Shown here one piece after another: positions 8,471 to 17,794 of a stretch of DNA of 64,000 nt. Location of the stretch: assembly GCA_017621815.1 (NCBI GenBank), contig JAGASK010000052.1:124001-188000 (forward strand), read 5' to 3'. The stretch comes from Lachnospiraceae bacterium. Lineage in GTDB: Bacteria > Bacillota > Clostridia > Lachnospirales > Lachnospiraceae. Each line of letters opens with the position of its first letter. Positions within the stretch are counted from its first letter, which is position 1. A program made the translations under genes and the position numbers. Below the pieces are notes generated by a model. It saw nothing but the letters and a program-made list of their open reading frames with translations, did no database searches and was not told where the DNA came from.

Positions 8471-9445
8471 TTATAAATTATTCACATACCAGTCAATTGC
8501 CAGATGAATTCCCTTTGCGAAATCATATTCAGGGTCATATCCCAAAAGCTCCCTTGCCTTACTGATGTCCGCATTGGAATCCCTGATGTCGCCCTTTCTG
8601 TCAGGCCCGAAATTGGGCTCCACCTGTTTACCCAGCGCATCACACAGCTCATGGTAAACATCAATCAGATATTCTCTTCCTCCCGCTCCGATATTAAAGG
8701 CTTCACCCGCTGCCTCCGAGGATGCCAGACATGCCTTTAAATTGGCTTCAATCACATTGTCAATATAGGTAAAGTCCCTGGACTGTCTTCCGTCACCGTT
8801 GATGGTGGGCACTTCACCGTCCATCAGCTGCTTAATAAACTTGGGAATAACAGCCGCATACATTCCGCTGGGATCCTGACGCCTTCCGAATACGTTGAAA
8901 TAACGCATCCCATAAGTATCCAGACCATATAACACCTTATACAGCCTGCCGTATTCTTCATCCACCTTCTTTGTTAACGCATAAGGAGAAAGAACCTTTC
9001 CTTCCTGTCCCTCCTTCTTGGGAAGCACCGGATGATCCCCATATACGGAAGAACTGGAAGCATAAACAAATTTTTTTACACCATTCTGTCTTGCAGCCTC
9101 CATCATGTTCAAAGTACCGCGGATATTAATTTCTTCATAAAGAAGGGGCATTTCAATACTTCTGGGAACACTTCCCCAGGCAGCCTGATTCAAAACATAA
9201 TCCACGCCCTCCGTGGCATTAAGACAGGTATCCAGTTCTCTGATATCCCCTTTTATAAAGGTAAATCTGGGATTTGCGGTAAACGGTTCAATATTTTCAT
9301 ATTTGCCTGTGGATAAATTATCAAGACACCTTACCGTATACCCCATTTCCAGAATCGCTTCACAAAGATTGGAACCGATAAATCCGGCTCCTCCCGTCAC
9401 CAAAAACACAGCATTGTCATTAAATTTCAAATTTTTATAGCCCAT
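8471..9445 (-). CDS. UDP-N-acetylglucosamine 4-epimerase (WbpP/TviC-like SDR)
   Basis: A 324-residue extended short-chain dehydrogenase. The NAD-binding TGGAGFIGSNL (about 17-27), the catalytic serine cluster ASSSSVYGD and YALTKK (YxxxK) are intact. Overall sequence, including YFNVFGRRQDPSGMYAAVIP, is typical of WbpP/TviC, which interconverts UDP-GlcNAc and UDP-GalNAc. It is followed directly (46 bases upstream on the transcript) by the nucleotide-sugar dehydrogenase gene, the same pairing as wbpO-wbpP and tviB-tviC. Together they would supply UDP-GalNAc and UDP-GalNAc uronic acid to the glycosyltransferases. Confidence 0.85.
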   Translation of the reverse strand: MGYKNLKFNDNAVFLVTGGAGFIGSNLCEAILEMGYTVRCLDNLSTGKYENIEPFTANPRFTFIKGDIRELDTCLNATEGVDYVLNQAAWGSVPRSIEMPLLYEEINIRGTLNMMEAARQNGVKKFVYASSSSVYGDHPVLPKKEGQEGKVLSPYALTKKVDEEYGRLYKVLYGLDTYGMRYFNVFGRRQDPSGMYAAVIPKFIKQLMDGEVPTINGDGRQSRDFTYIDNVIEANLKACLASSEAAGEAFNIGAGGREYLIDVYHELCDALGKQVEPNFGPDRKGDIRDSNADISKARELLGYDPEYDFAKGIHLAIDWYVNNL

Positions 9446-9490
9446 ATCATTTACTCTCTATACTTTCTTTTTTCTTTTTCTGTCAACTGA

Positions 9491-10807
9491 TTACAGTCTC
9501 CAGTAAATATAGTCCTCACTTAAATATTCTTTTCTGTCAAACAATCCCTTAATATCCATGAACACCTTTTTGCTGTGTGCGGGATTAAAAAAGCTTCCTA
9601 CTTTCTCTTTATCAAGTGAGAGGAATTCTTTGTGTGCCACTGCCACAATAACAGCATCCATATTCTTCACTGCATCCATAGTTTCAAAGGTGATGCCGTA
9701 AAGCCGCCCTGCTTCATCCGCATCCGCCGCAGGGTCTACTACTACAGGCGTAATTCCGTATTCTCCCAGTTCCTTATAGATATCAATTACCTTGGTATTT
9801 CTTGTATCAGGACAGTTTTCTTTAAAGGTAAAGCCAAGAATTGCAACCTTTGCCCCCTTTACAGGGATATCTGCCTTAATTAAGTTCTTAACCATGGACT
9901 CAGCCACATATTTTCCCATATCGTCATTAATCCGGCGGCCTGCCAGAATAATCTGTGAATGATAGCCAAGCTCTTCTGCTTTATAGGTCAGATAATAAGG
10001 GTCTACACCGATACAGTGTCCCCCTACAAGTCCCGGCTGGAATTTTAAGAAATTCCATTTGGTTCCTGCCGCTTCCAGTACAGACTTTGTATCAATTCCC
10101 ATCTTATTAAAGATAATGGACAGTTCATTCATAAAAGCAATATTGATATCTCTCTGGCTATTCTCAATTACTTTAGCCGCCTCTGCCACTTTAATGGATT
10201 CTGCGCGGTAAACCCCTGCTTCCACCACAAGCTCATATACCCCGGCAACAGTATCGAGTGTTTCTTCATCCATACCTGATACAATCTTGGTAATGGTCTC
10301 CAGTCTGTGCACCTTGTCACCGGGATTGATTCTTTCCGGTGAATATCCGATTTTAAAATCCACGCCGCATTTAAGCCCTGATTCCTTTTCCAGAATAGGC
10401 ACACAGATATCCTCGGTCACGCCGGGATAAACAGTGGATTCAAATACCACTATGGAACCTTTTGTCAGGTTTTGTCCGAGAATTCTGCTTGCTCCCTCTA
10501 CCGGCGTCAAATCCGGTGTATGATCATCATTCACGGGCGTAGGCACTGCCACAATGTGAAACTTCGCTTCACGGAGCCTTGCGGCATCTGCGGTAAACTC
10601 CACCTTTGTGCTCTTAATCACTTCATTTCCCACTTCATTGGTGGGGTCAATACCATTTTTGTACAATTCAATTTTCTTTTCATTTAAATCAAAACCAACT
10701 ACCTTGATTTTTCTGGCAAAAGCCACCGCTATGGGCATTCCCACATACCCAAGCCCTACCAAAGAGAGCTTCTCCTCTCCGCTCACCAGTTTTTCATATA
10801 AATCCAT
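9491..10807 (-). CDS. UDP-N-acetyl-D-galactosamine dehydrogenase (WbpO/TviB-like)
   Basis: A 438-residue UDP-sugar dehydrogenase. GLGYVGMPIAVAFA is the N-terminal Rossmann motif. FESTVYPGVTED, YSPERINPGD and GGHCIGVDPYYL carry the catalytic Cys (GGHC) and substrate contacts. FTFKENCPDTRNTK begins the C-terminal domain. The sequence pattern matches the TviB/WbpO/CapL group, which oxidises UDP-GalNAc or UDP-GlcNAc to the uronate with two NAD. AGGAAGGA stands before the ATG. Coupled with the downstream epimerase, it points to a GalNAcA residue in the glycan. Confidence 0.88.
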   Translation of the reverse strand: MDLYEKLVSGEEKLSLVGLGYVGMPIAVAFARKIKVVGFDLNEKKIELYKNGIDPTNEVGNEVIKSTKVEFTADAARLREAKFHIVAVPTPVNDDHTPDLTPVEGASRILGQNLTKGSIVVFESTVYPGVTEDICVPILEKESGLKCGVDFKIGYSPERINPGDKVHRLETITKIVSGMDEETLDTVAGVYELVVEAGVYRAESIKVAEAAKVIENSQRDINIAFMNELSIIFNKMGIDTKSVLEAAGTKWNFLKFQPGLVGGHCIGVDPYYLTYKAEELGYHSQIILAGRRINDDMGKYVAESMVKNLIKADIPVKGAKVAILGFTFKENCPDTRNTKVIDIYKELGEYGITPVVVDPAADADEAGRLYGITFETMDAVKNMDAVIVAVAHKEFLSLDKEKVGSFFNPAHSKKVFMDIKGLFDRKEYLSEDYIYWRL

Positions 10808-10823
10808 AATTCTATCCTTCCTC

Positions 10824-11906
10824 TCAATCTAATAATTTTTCTATCTCTTCCATATAAGCATCTGCCACTTTTTCCCGGTCAAATTCTTTTTCCATCTTAA
10901 CCCTGGCATTCTGCCCCATTTTTGCCCTTTCTTCCACGGAAAGCTTTAAAAACTCCGAAAGCGCCCGAATCAAATCCCCACTGCTTTTTGCCTCACAGCC
11001 AAAGCCCGTAACACCTTCTTCAAAAACCTCTCTGCATCCGCTGATATTGCTTGCAATCACCGGACGTCCTGTAGCGGATGCCTCCATCAGCACATTAGAC
11101 ATTCCCTCATGATAAGTAGGAAGCACCAGTGCGGATGCATTCTTTATATATTCATGCACATCCGGGTGAAAACCCAGCTGCGAAATATATCCTTTTTTTT
11201 CATAATCATCCAGCTTGTCCTGATAATCCTCATCAGGATAACCCAGAAGTTCAAAGCTTACCCTTTCATCATGCAGCTGTTTTGCAGCCTCTAAAAGCTC
11301 TTCAATTCCCTTTTCACGCATCATTCTGCCGATATACAGGAATCTGGTTTTATCTCCCTCAGGATATGGCTCAAAGCTGTGTCTTTTCAAATTTACGCCG
11401 GAGCCCATTACCAGCTTTGCCTTTTTACCGGAAATTCCGTACTTTTCAAAAATTCCCCGGTTTTCTTTATTTTGAAAAAATACACATTCTGCCTTCTTCA
11501 GTCCCATGCGGTACATGGCAACTATCATTTTTAAGAATATGCCCTGCTTTTGAAAAGTGCTTCCCAGTCCGGTTACCGTCACCATATAAGGCACCCTCAT
11601 CATCCGGCTTAGAAAGCCGCCGTAAATATTGGGCTTAATGGTATAGGTCAGCACCAAATCAGGTTTCTCTTCTTTTAACAGCTTCCGGTATGCCAGCATC
11701 AGCTTAAAATCCTCTGCCGGATTGACCCCCCGTCTGTTTATCGGGGTCTTGACTACCCTGCAGCCCTCCACTGAAAGTTCTTTTGTGCGCACATCATCCG
11801 GCAGGCTTGCCGTTATTTCATATTTTTCAAGAAGCCGCAGCACCAGTTCGTTTCTGAAATCATAAAGACCGCCTGATGAATTGGCAAGAATCAATATCTT
11901 TTTCAT
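10824..11906 (-). CDS. Glycosyltransferase family 4 (CapM/WbpU-like)
   Basis: A 360-residue GT4 starting MKKILILANSSGGLYD. This ATG is chosen over one 13 codons upstream because GGAGATTTGT precedes it. The segment TYTIKPNIYGG followed by VTVTGLGS is characteristic of the CapM/WbpU subgroup, often acting on GalNAc- or diNAcBac-primed lipids. The EX7E motif is in PTYHEGMSNVLMEAS. It is located next to the UDP-GalNAcA genes, so use of that donor is plausible but unproven. Confidence 0.88.
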   Translation of the reverse strand: MKKILILANSSGGLYDFRNELVLRLLEKYEITASLPDDVRTKELSVEGCRVVKTPINRRGVNPAEDFKLMLAYRKLLKEEKPDLVLTYTIKPNIYGGFLSRMMRVPYMVTVTGLGSTFQKQGIFLKMIVAMYRMGLKKAECVFFQNKENRGIFEKYGISGKKAKLVMGSGVNLKRHSFEPYPEGDKTRFLYIGRMMREKGIEELLEAAKQLHDERVSFELLGYPDEDYQDKLDDYEKKGYISQLGFHPDVHEYIKNASALVLPTYHEGMSNVLMEASATGRPVIASNISGCREVFEEGVTGFGCEAKSSGDLIRALSEFLKLSVEERAKMGQNARVKMEKEFDREKVADAYMEEIEKLLD

Positions 11907-11978
11907 ACAAATCTCCAAGCCGCCGGCTGAGTGCAAATGCTGCATTACCTTTCCCGCACCGGCACAAATCCGCAGCTC

Positions 11979-12962
11979 TTACTGCACGATTTCCTCTTCC
12001 TTTAATTTCACAATGCCGATTTCATTATATTTCATCATGCAGATGCCTTCCTCATAATTTCCTATGGAGACAGAATTCTCCCTGCCCGCCAGATTGTTCA
12101 GTACCTGGACCGGCATGTCCACACCGCTCTCATAAGCATGGGGATAACCGCCGCCAAAGCGGGGATTTACCTCCGAAATATAATAAACACCGTTTATCTC
12201 AAATATGTCAATATCTATCATACCACAAAAGCCGCATTTTTCCACGAATTTTTGCAATAAATCAAAAAGCCCCTCATCCTTTACGGAAACCGACTTATCT
12301 GTCTCCCCGGCACGCATTTTAATTTTCTTTTTCACAAAAACGGAAGTGCATTTTCCGGATATCATGTCAATATAAACATCCGCCCCATATTCCTGTCCAT
12401 CCATAAATTCCTGTATCATCAAATCATCATACAGCTTGAAAAGGACTTCAATTTCTTCAGAACAGGTAACCTTATTGATATTAATGCTGGCGCTTCCCTT
12501 TACCGGCTTTACAAAAACAGGATAGGAAATTTCACCCTTCTCAAGCGCTGCATAAAAGCTTTCCTTATCCACGTAACATTTTCCTGTAGGAATGCCCATT
12601 TTAAGTAAAAGCTGATACATTTTATACTTGTCAAAGCAGGTCTCCACCAGCTCATAAGGAGATATTACAGGAGTGGTTCCCACTGCCAGAAATTTGTTCC
12701 TTTCCTTTGCCAGAAGGTTCAGTTCCGGGTCAATCAGGGAAAATACACCGTCAATTTTTTCTTTCTTACAGATATCCAGTATTCTGTCAAGGTAACCCGG
12801 TGCCGTAATTCTGGGAACCAGATAAAATTTGTCCGCTTCATAAACGGCAGGCGCCAGATTGGAACAGTCTGTAGCTATGACCTTACCATCAATTCCCACT
12901 GCCTTCTTAAAATACTGCACTACCTTATTTCTCGTTCCTGCGCTCAATATCAGAATGTTCAT
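11979..12962 (-). CDS. ATP-grasp carboxylate-amine ligase
   Basis: A 327-residue ATP-grasp enzyme, the fold that joins an activated carboxylate to an amine. The N-terminal pre-ATP-grasp domain opens MNILILSAGTRN, the central part has PVFVKPVKGSASI (ATP-binding Lys) and the metal-site end is YISEVNPRFGGGYPHA. It is annotated in many genomes as carbamoyl-phosphate-synthase-like. It sits between a PLP enzyme and a GT4 in a cluster with PglC/E/F homologues, and there is no PglD-type acetyltransferase beside them. A role attaching an amino acid or other acid to the 4-amino sugar is inferred from context. Confidence 0.8.
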   Translation of the reverse strand: MNILILSAGTRNKVVQYFKKAVGIDGKVIATDCSNLAPAVYEADKFYLVPRITAPGYLDRILDICKKEKIDGVFSLIDPELNLLAKERNKFLAVGTTPVISPYELVETCFDKYKMYQLLLKMGIPTGKCYVDKESFYAALEKGEISYPVFVKPVKGSASININKVTCSEEIEVLFKLYDDLMIQEFMDGQEYGADVYIDMISGKCTSVFVKKKIKMRAGETDKSVSVKDEGLFDLLQKFVEKCGFCGMIDIDIFEINGVYYISEVNPRFGGGYPHAYESGVDMPVQVLNNLAGRENSVSIGNYEEGICMMKYNEIGIVKLKEEEIVQ

Positions 12963-12995
12963 ACCTTCTTCCCTTCATTCCTTTCCTTAATTTTA

Positions 12996-13964
12996 TCAAA
13001 GCCTGTCAAAATAAAGAGGGGTACCCCCGGTGTGGATAAACAATATCTTCTTATTGTCTATCTGATTGTCACGCAAATACTGAAGCATTCCCCAAAAAGC
13101 TTTCCCCACATAGGTGGTATCCATGGGAATTCCCTCCTGCTTCATCACCTTATCTATTAATGCTTTTATTTCATCTGTATAGGCTCCGTAGCCCCCGCAT
13201 CGGTATTTATCCGTAAAAATAAGAGCATCTTCACGGTAAAGCTTCTCAAACCTGCCGCCCAGATATTCCCGGATGCTGTCCTTTACAACTTCTCTGCCTC
13301 TGCCCTCTTCTCTGGCAATGCTGATTCCCACTATTTTTCTGCTCCGGCTTTCGGCATCTTTCTGCAGTTTTTCTTCTGACAGCAGCTGTCCGCATACAAG
13401 TCCCGCCTGAGTTGCTCCCGTTCCTGAAGCATGAAAGATGTAATCAAAATGAATTCCCTTTTCCTTCTCCCAGCCTTCAATTTCCTCATAAGCCTTTACA
13501 TAGCTTTCCGTACCGGGATTCCCGTGTCCGCCTCCGGTAATAAAATATGGCTTTCTTCCTTCCTTTTCAAAGGTCTTTATTCTTCTGTCTATGGTTTCCG
13601 CCACCTGACTTACCGGACAGGTTTCCACACTTGCGCCAAACTGCTCCACCAGTCTTGTGTTATACAGAATCTCCCTGTTTTCCTCAGGTGAAATAATATG
13701 GCAGGAAAGCCCCATTGCCGCCGCCATATTGGCGATAATCCTGCAATGATTGGAGCTGTTACTGCCATAAGTCATTACCACATCTATGTCTTTTTTCTTA
13801 ATTTCCTTATAAAATTCAGCCGCTTTTCTGGCTTTATTTCCGCCAAAACTAAAGGGAATCATATCATCCCTTTTCATATACAGCCGATTTGCTCCGTAGT
13901 CTCCCGAAAGAGGAACTACCGGAGTTATCTCAAGAGGTTTTTCAAACAATGCAATCTGCTTCAT
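12996..13964 (-). CDS. PLP-dependent D-cysteine desulfhydrase / ACC deaminase family protein
   Basis: A 322-residue fold-type II PLP protein. KRDDMIPFSFGGNKARK contains the PLP-binding Lys typical of this family, followed by TYGSNSSNHCR (substrate-binding) and a C-terminal LFIHTGGTPLYF. The start MKQIALFEKP is chosen because AGGAG lies six bases ahead; an ATG two codons earlier would touch the ribosome site. Family members deaminate D-cysteine or aminocyclopropane carboxylate, and some act as racemases or lyases. Lying between an ATP-grasp ligase and the initiating phosphoglycosyl transferase, it may make or modify the amino acid used by the ligase; inference only. Confidence 0.75.
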   Translation of the reverse strand: MKQIALFEKPLEITPVVPLSGDYGANRLYMKRDDMIPFSFGGNKARKAAEFYKEIKKKDIDVVMTYGSNSSNHCRIIANMAAAMGLSCHIISPEENREILYNTRLVEQFGASVETCPVSQVAETIDRRIKTFEKEGRKPYFITGGGHGNPGTESYVKAYEEIEGWEKEKGIHFDYIFHASGTGATQAGLVCGQLLSEEKLQKDAESRSRKIVGISIAREEGRGREVVKDSIREYLGGRFEKLYREDALIFTDKYRCGGYGAYTDEIKALIDKVMKQEGIPMDTTYVGKAFWGMLQYLRDNQIDNKKILFIHTGGTPLYFDRL

Positions 13965-14020
13965 AAACATCTCCTTAAAGGACCCTGCATTCCTGCGGAC
14001 TTTGCAGCCACTCCTTCTCT

Positions 14021-14647
14021 CTATCTGCTTTCTTTGCCGCCGCTTCTGTATACATCAAAATCCGCTACGGTCTGCTCTGCACCGGATAAAGTTCCCGAGC
14101 GCTTTAAAACCTTGCCTGCCGTCATTGCAAGCACCTTAATGTCCAGCAGAAAACTGCAGTTTTCCACATACTGAAGGTCATAAGCAAACCGGTCCTCCCA
14201 GCCAAGGGCATTTCTTCCGTTTACCTGAGCCAGCCCCGTAAGCCCCGGCCTGACATCGTGGCGGTGTCTTTCTGCTTCCGTATAATAAGGCAGGTATCTG
14301 ACAAGCAGCGGTCTTGGTCCAATCAGGCTCATATCACCCTTTATAATATTGAAAAGTTCAGGCAGTTCATCCAAACTGGTGGAACGCAGTATTCTTCCGA
14401 ATCTTGTAAGCCTGACTTCGTCGGGAAGAAGCTCCCCCTTTTCGTCCCGCGCATCTGTCATGGTACGGAACTTGTAAAGCTTAAAAACCTTTTCGTTTCT
14501 GCCCGGCCGCTTCTGAGTAAAAAGTGCCGGACTTCCCAGCTTTACCCTGACTAAAATCCATAAAATAAGATAAATCGGGGAAAGAATAATGATTCCGCAC
14601 AAGGAAATTATAATATCAAGTACTCTCTTTATAAACTTCTTATACAT
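14021..14647 (-). CDS. Initiating undecaprenyl-phosphate sugar phosphotransferase (PglC/EpsL-like)
   Basis: A 208-residue monotopic phosphoglycosyl transferase. One N-terminal hydrophobic re-entrant helix (about 10-35, DIIISLCGIIILSPIYL) is followed by FTQKRPGRNEKVFKLYKFRTM, the catalytic pair in STSLDELPEL and GDMSLIGPRPLLVRYLP, then RPGLTGLAQVNGRN. These are the classical bacterial sugar transferase motifs. It transfers a sugar-1-phosphate from a UDP sugar to undecaprenyl phosphate and so starts assembly of the lipid-linked glycan. With PglE- and PglF-like genes directly upstream, the likely primer is a 2,4-diamino-2,4,6-trideoxy (bacillosamine-type) sugar. Confidence 0.9.
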   Translation of the reverse strand: MYKKFIKRVLDIIISLCGIIILSPIYLILWILVRVKLGSPALFTQKRPGRNEKVFKLYKFRTMTDARDEKGELLPDEVRLTRFGRILRSTSLDELPELFNIIKGDMSLIGPRPLLVRYLPYYTEAERHRHDVRPGLTGLAQVNGRNALGWEDRFAYDLQYVENCSFLLDIKVLAMTAGKVLKRSGTLSGAEQTVADFDVYRSGGKESR

Positions 14648-14679
14648 CCCTTACCCCTTCCTTTTCTTAACACCTTATC

Positions 14680-14753
14680 AGGTAATTGCAAAACACTCAA
14701 ACTTGTAGAATATTCAGGCAATATTTCCACAGCTTTGCGCTTCGCAATTACCT
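14680..14753. repeat. Intergenic inverted repeat spanning the aminotransferase stop codon
   Basis: AGGTAATTGC (14680-14689) and GCAATTACCT (14744-14753) form a perfect 10-bp inverted pair, extendable with two mismatches to 15. The inner sequence has a second imperfect pair around GAATATT/AATATTT. The aminotransferase stop codon lies inside the outer arm. It is not followed by a T-run in the transcribed direction, so it is not a standard terminator. It might be an mRNA processing or stabilising hairpin, or a small repeat element. Confidence 0.5.
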
Positions 14754-15890
14754 ATTACGCTTTCCAAAACACTTTCTCACAGTAGAAATAATGAGTTCCA
14801 TATCCTCCGGCGTATTTTTAATATCGCTGGGGAGACATAAACCTCTTGTAAAAATATCCTCGGCAACGCTGTTTTTACTGCCGTCAGCAGTAATAAAATC
14901 ATAAGCCGCAAATACGGGCTGCAGATGCATGGGCTTCCAAATTGGCCTTGATTCCGCGTTTTCCTTATCCAGCGCATCCATCACCATATCAGGCGTAACC
15001 TCAGATTCCTTTGCAATGGTAACGCAGGAAAGCCAGCAGTTGGCATCTCCGTCCTTATTTAAGGGGTTCATGGTAAGTTCGGGAATATCCGCAAATGCTT
15101 CCTTATACTGCTGATAAATCTTCTTTTTAATTGCCTTATGCTCCTCCAGATGAAGCAGCTGTCCTCTTCCCACACCGGCAACAATATTGCTCATGCGATA
15201 ATTATAGCCTATCTGGGAATGCTGATAAAATCTTGCCGCATCCCTTGCCTGGGTTGCAAGGAAGGTAGCTTTCTTTGTAATTTCTTCCTCATCGGATACC
15301 AGCATGCCGCCTCCTGAGGTGGTAATAATCTTATTTCCGTTAAAAGAATAAATTCCTATTTTTCCAAAGGTTCCCGTGTGCTTTCCCTTATAAGTGCTGC
15401 TTAAGGATTCTGCCGCATCTTCCACAAGCGGTACATTATGCTCTTTGCAAATCTCCATGATTTCATCCAGCTTTGCAGGAGTTCCGTATAAATGGACCAC
15501 AATCACCGCCTTGGGATTGGGATACTTTTCAAATGCTTTTTTCAAAGCCTCCGGAGACATATTCCAGGTTTCTTCTTCCGAATCAATAAATACGGGAGTT
15601 GCTTTTTCATACACAATAGGATTGCAGGTTGCGCTGAAGGTCAGGCTGGGAGTAAATACAATATCACCTTCTCCGATTCCCAAAATGCGCAGCGCCAGAT
15701 GAATAGCCGCCGTTCCCGCACTGAGGGCAGAAGCATGCGCCGCCCCCGTATATTCCGTCATTTCCTTCTCAAAGGCATTTACATTAGGTCCCAAGGGCGC
15801 CACCCAGTTGGTGTCAAATGCTTCCTTAATAAATTCCTGTTCTTCCCCATGCATTGTGGGGCTGGATAAATAAATCCGCTTTTTATCCAT
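14748..15890 (-). CDS. DegT/DnrJ/EryC1 sugar aminotransferase (PglE-like)
   Basis: A 380-residue PLP aminotransferase of fold type I. VEDAAESLSSTYKGK holds the PLP-ring Asp, and the catalytic Lys is in YSFNGNKIITTSGGG. The N-terminal SSPTMHGEEQEF and the sequence as a whole resemble PglE, which aminates UDP-4-keto-6-deoxy-GlcNAc at C4. The gene starts one base inside the stop of the PglF-like gene (TAATG), matching the dehydratase-aminotransferase order of bacillosamine pathways. An inverted repeat follows its stop. Confidence 0.88.
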   Translation of the reverse strand: MDKKRIYLSSPTMHGEEQEFIKEAFDTNWVAPLGPNVNAFEKEMTEYTGAAHASALSAGTAAIHLALRILGIGEGDIVFTPSLTFSATCNPIVYEKATPVFIDSEEETWNMSPEALKKAFEKYPNPKAVIVVHLYGTPAKLDEIMEICKEHNVPLVEDAAESLSSTYKGKHTGTFGKIGIYSFNGNKIITTSGGGMLVSDEEEITKKATFLATQARDAARFYQHSQIGYNYRMSNIVAGVGRGQLLHLEEHKAIKKKIYQQYKEAFADIPELTMNPLNKDGDANCWLSCVTIAKESEVTPDMVMDALDKENAESRPIWKPMHLQPVFAAYDFITADGSKNSVAEDIFTRGLCLPSDIKNTPEDMELIISTVRKCFGKRNR

Positions 15891-17794
15891 TACTTCACAC
15901 TTCCTTCCTTTTCTTCCTGCTTATAAGTATAGGTAGGAACAATCTCTTTAATCATTGCCCTGATATCGGCGCTTTCATTTTTAGACGCCTCCTTCAGTTC
16001 CTTTAACTGCACAAAAAACTTCATTTCATCAATTTCAATAGGCTTACCCACATGAATCAGCTTATTGGCTGTTTCCGTCAAACCCTCTTCCGCCATCAGA
16101 AGCTCTTCATATAATTTTTCACCGGGACGAAGGCCGGTAAACTCAATTTTAATATCTTCATCCACACGATAGCCCGACAGGCGAATCAGGTTTTTAGCAA
16201 GGTCTAAAATCTTCACCGGCTTACCCATATCCAGAACAAAGATTTCTCCCCCTTTGGCATAAGCGCCGGCCTGCAATACCAGGGATACTGCCTCCGGAAT
16301 TGTCATAAAATACCGGATAATATCAGGATGGGTCACCGTTACCGGTCCTCCTGCCATAATCTGCTTTTTGAACAACGGAATTACGCTTCCGTTGCTGCCC
16401 AGCACGTTTCCGAAACGCACCGCAACAAATTCCGTGTCATAATGCTTGTTAAAGGTCTGAATGATCATTTCACAGATTCGCTTGCTGGCTCCCATAATGT
16501 TGGTAGGGTTTACCGCCTTATCCGTAGAAATCATAACAAACCGCTTGGTACCGTTCATAGCCGCCGCCTGGGCAGTCTTCCAGGTTCCGAAAACATTGTT
16601 TTTTACCGCCTCATTGGGGCTGTTTTCCATAAGCGGTACATGCTTGTGGGCTGCCGCATGATAAACAATATCAGGCTTGTAGTTTTCAAAAATCCAGTTC
16701 ACTCTGTTGGTATTGCGCACAGAAGCGATGAGCACCACCAGATTCAGTTCAGGATAATCCGTCTGCAGCTCCTGCTGTATATCATAGGCGCTGTTTTCAT
16801 AAATATCCACAATAATCAGCTGAGCCGGCTTATGACTGGCAATCTGCCTGCTAAGCTCGCTTCCTATGGAACCGCCGCCGCCCGTTACCAGTACCTTTTT
16901 CCCCTGCACATAACCTAAAATGGAATCAAGGTCAACCTCAATAGGTTCTCTTCCCAGGAGGTCTTCCACCTCCACATCCCGAAGCTTGCTGACACTGACT
17001 TCCCCGTTTACCAGCTGATACATGCCGGGAAGGGAACGCAGCTTACAATTTGTTTCTTTACAGATGTCCAGTATTTCCGACATCTGCTTTCTGGAAATGG
17101 AAGGCATTGCCACAATAATCTCATCAATCCCGAAAATATCCGCACATTCAATAATCTTATCTCTGCCGCCGACTACCTTAATTCCCTGTATAAAACGCCC
17201 CCATTTGCCGGAGTCATCATCAATGATGCACCGGATGACCATGGTGGAAAAATTGCTGTTTACAATTTCCTTAATAATCACATTGGCGGCTTCGCCTGCA
17301 CCGATTACCATAACGGAAATGCCGTTATTTTTGTTCTGCTGCTTATGCTTCAGGCTTCTGAAAAACCGGTAAGAAAAACGGCTGACAAAAATAAAGCTGA
17401 TTAACAGAAAAACATACAGGAAGTAATAGCTTGCAGGAACCGCCTGCTTGCCCCGAATCTTAAAAAACTGAATTCCAATACTGTAGCATACCGCTGAAAT
17501 ACAGCAGGAAATCACAAGATTCTGAAGCTCCGTTTCTCCCGCAAAAGCCCAAAGGCTGTGATACATGCGGAACAGATACAAAACAAACAGCGTAATCAGT
17601 ATATTAAAGATAAGGAACCTGTTAATCGGCTCAAGAAAGTAATCGGGTATTTCCGATATATTAAAACTGTAACGCATCAAAAGAGCCAGATAGCTTGCGC
17701 CGATTACACTGATAATATCATAAATAATTAGACAGGTTCTCCGATATAATAATTTAACATTAAATGGTTTTCTTATCTTCTTCTCTTCACTCAT
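15890..17794 (-). CDS. UDP-GlcNAc 4,6-dehydratase, membrane-anchored (PglF/CapD-like)
   Basis: A 634-residue protein with four N-terminal transmembrane helices (about residues 15-135), a first Rossmann domain (VMVIGAGEAANVI) and a second catalytic SDR domain with TGGGGSIGSELSRQIA, STDKAVNPTNIMGASKR and FGNVLGSNGSVIPLF. This is the long PglF/CapD/FlaA1 form. It makes UDP-4-keto-6-deoxy-GlcNAc at the inner membrane face for the aminotransferase encoded next. It overlaps the upstream ligase gene by 8 bases. Confidence 0.9.
   Translation of the reverse strand: MSEEKKIRKPFNVKLLYRRTCLIIYDIISVIGASYLALLMRYSFNISEIPDYFLEPINRFLIFNILITLFVLYLFRMYHSLWAFAGETELQNLVISCCISAVCYSIGIQFFKIRGKQAVPASYYFLYVFLLISFIFVSRFSYRFFRSLKHKQQNKNNGISVMVIGAGEAANVIIKEIVNSNFSTMVIRCIIDDDSGKWGRFIQGIKVVGGRDKIIECADIFGIDEIIVAMPSISRKQMSEILDICKETNCKLRSLPGMYQLVNGEVSVSKLRDVEVEDLLGREPIEVDLDSILGYVQGKKVLVTGGGGSIGSELSRQIASHKPAQLIIVDIYENSAYDIQQELQTDYPELNLVVLIASVRNTNRVNWIFENYKPDIVYHAAAHKHVPLMENSPNEAVKNNVFGTWKTAQAAAMNGTKRFVMISTDKAVNPTNIMGASKRICEMIIQTFNKHYDTEFVAVRFGNVLGSNGSVIPLFKKQIMAGGPVTVTHPDIIRYFMTIPEAVSLVLQAGAYAKGGEIFVLDMGKPVKILDLAKNLIRLSGYRVDEDIKIEFTGLRPGEKLYEELLMAEEGLTETANKLIHVGKPIEIDEMKFFVQLKELKEASKNESADIRAMIKEIVPTYTYKQEEKEGSVK

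Noticed and set aside
8006-8476. 156-codon plus-strand open frame
   Set aside because: Antisense to the DUF2334 gene whose motifs are intact; no ribosome site or family features.
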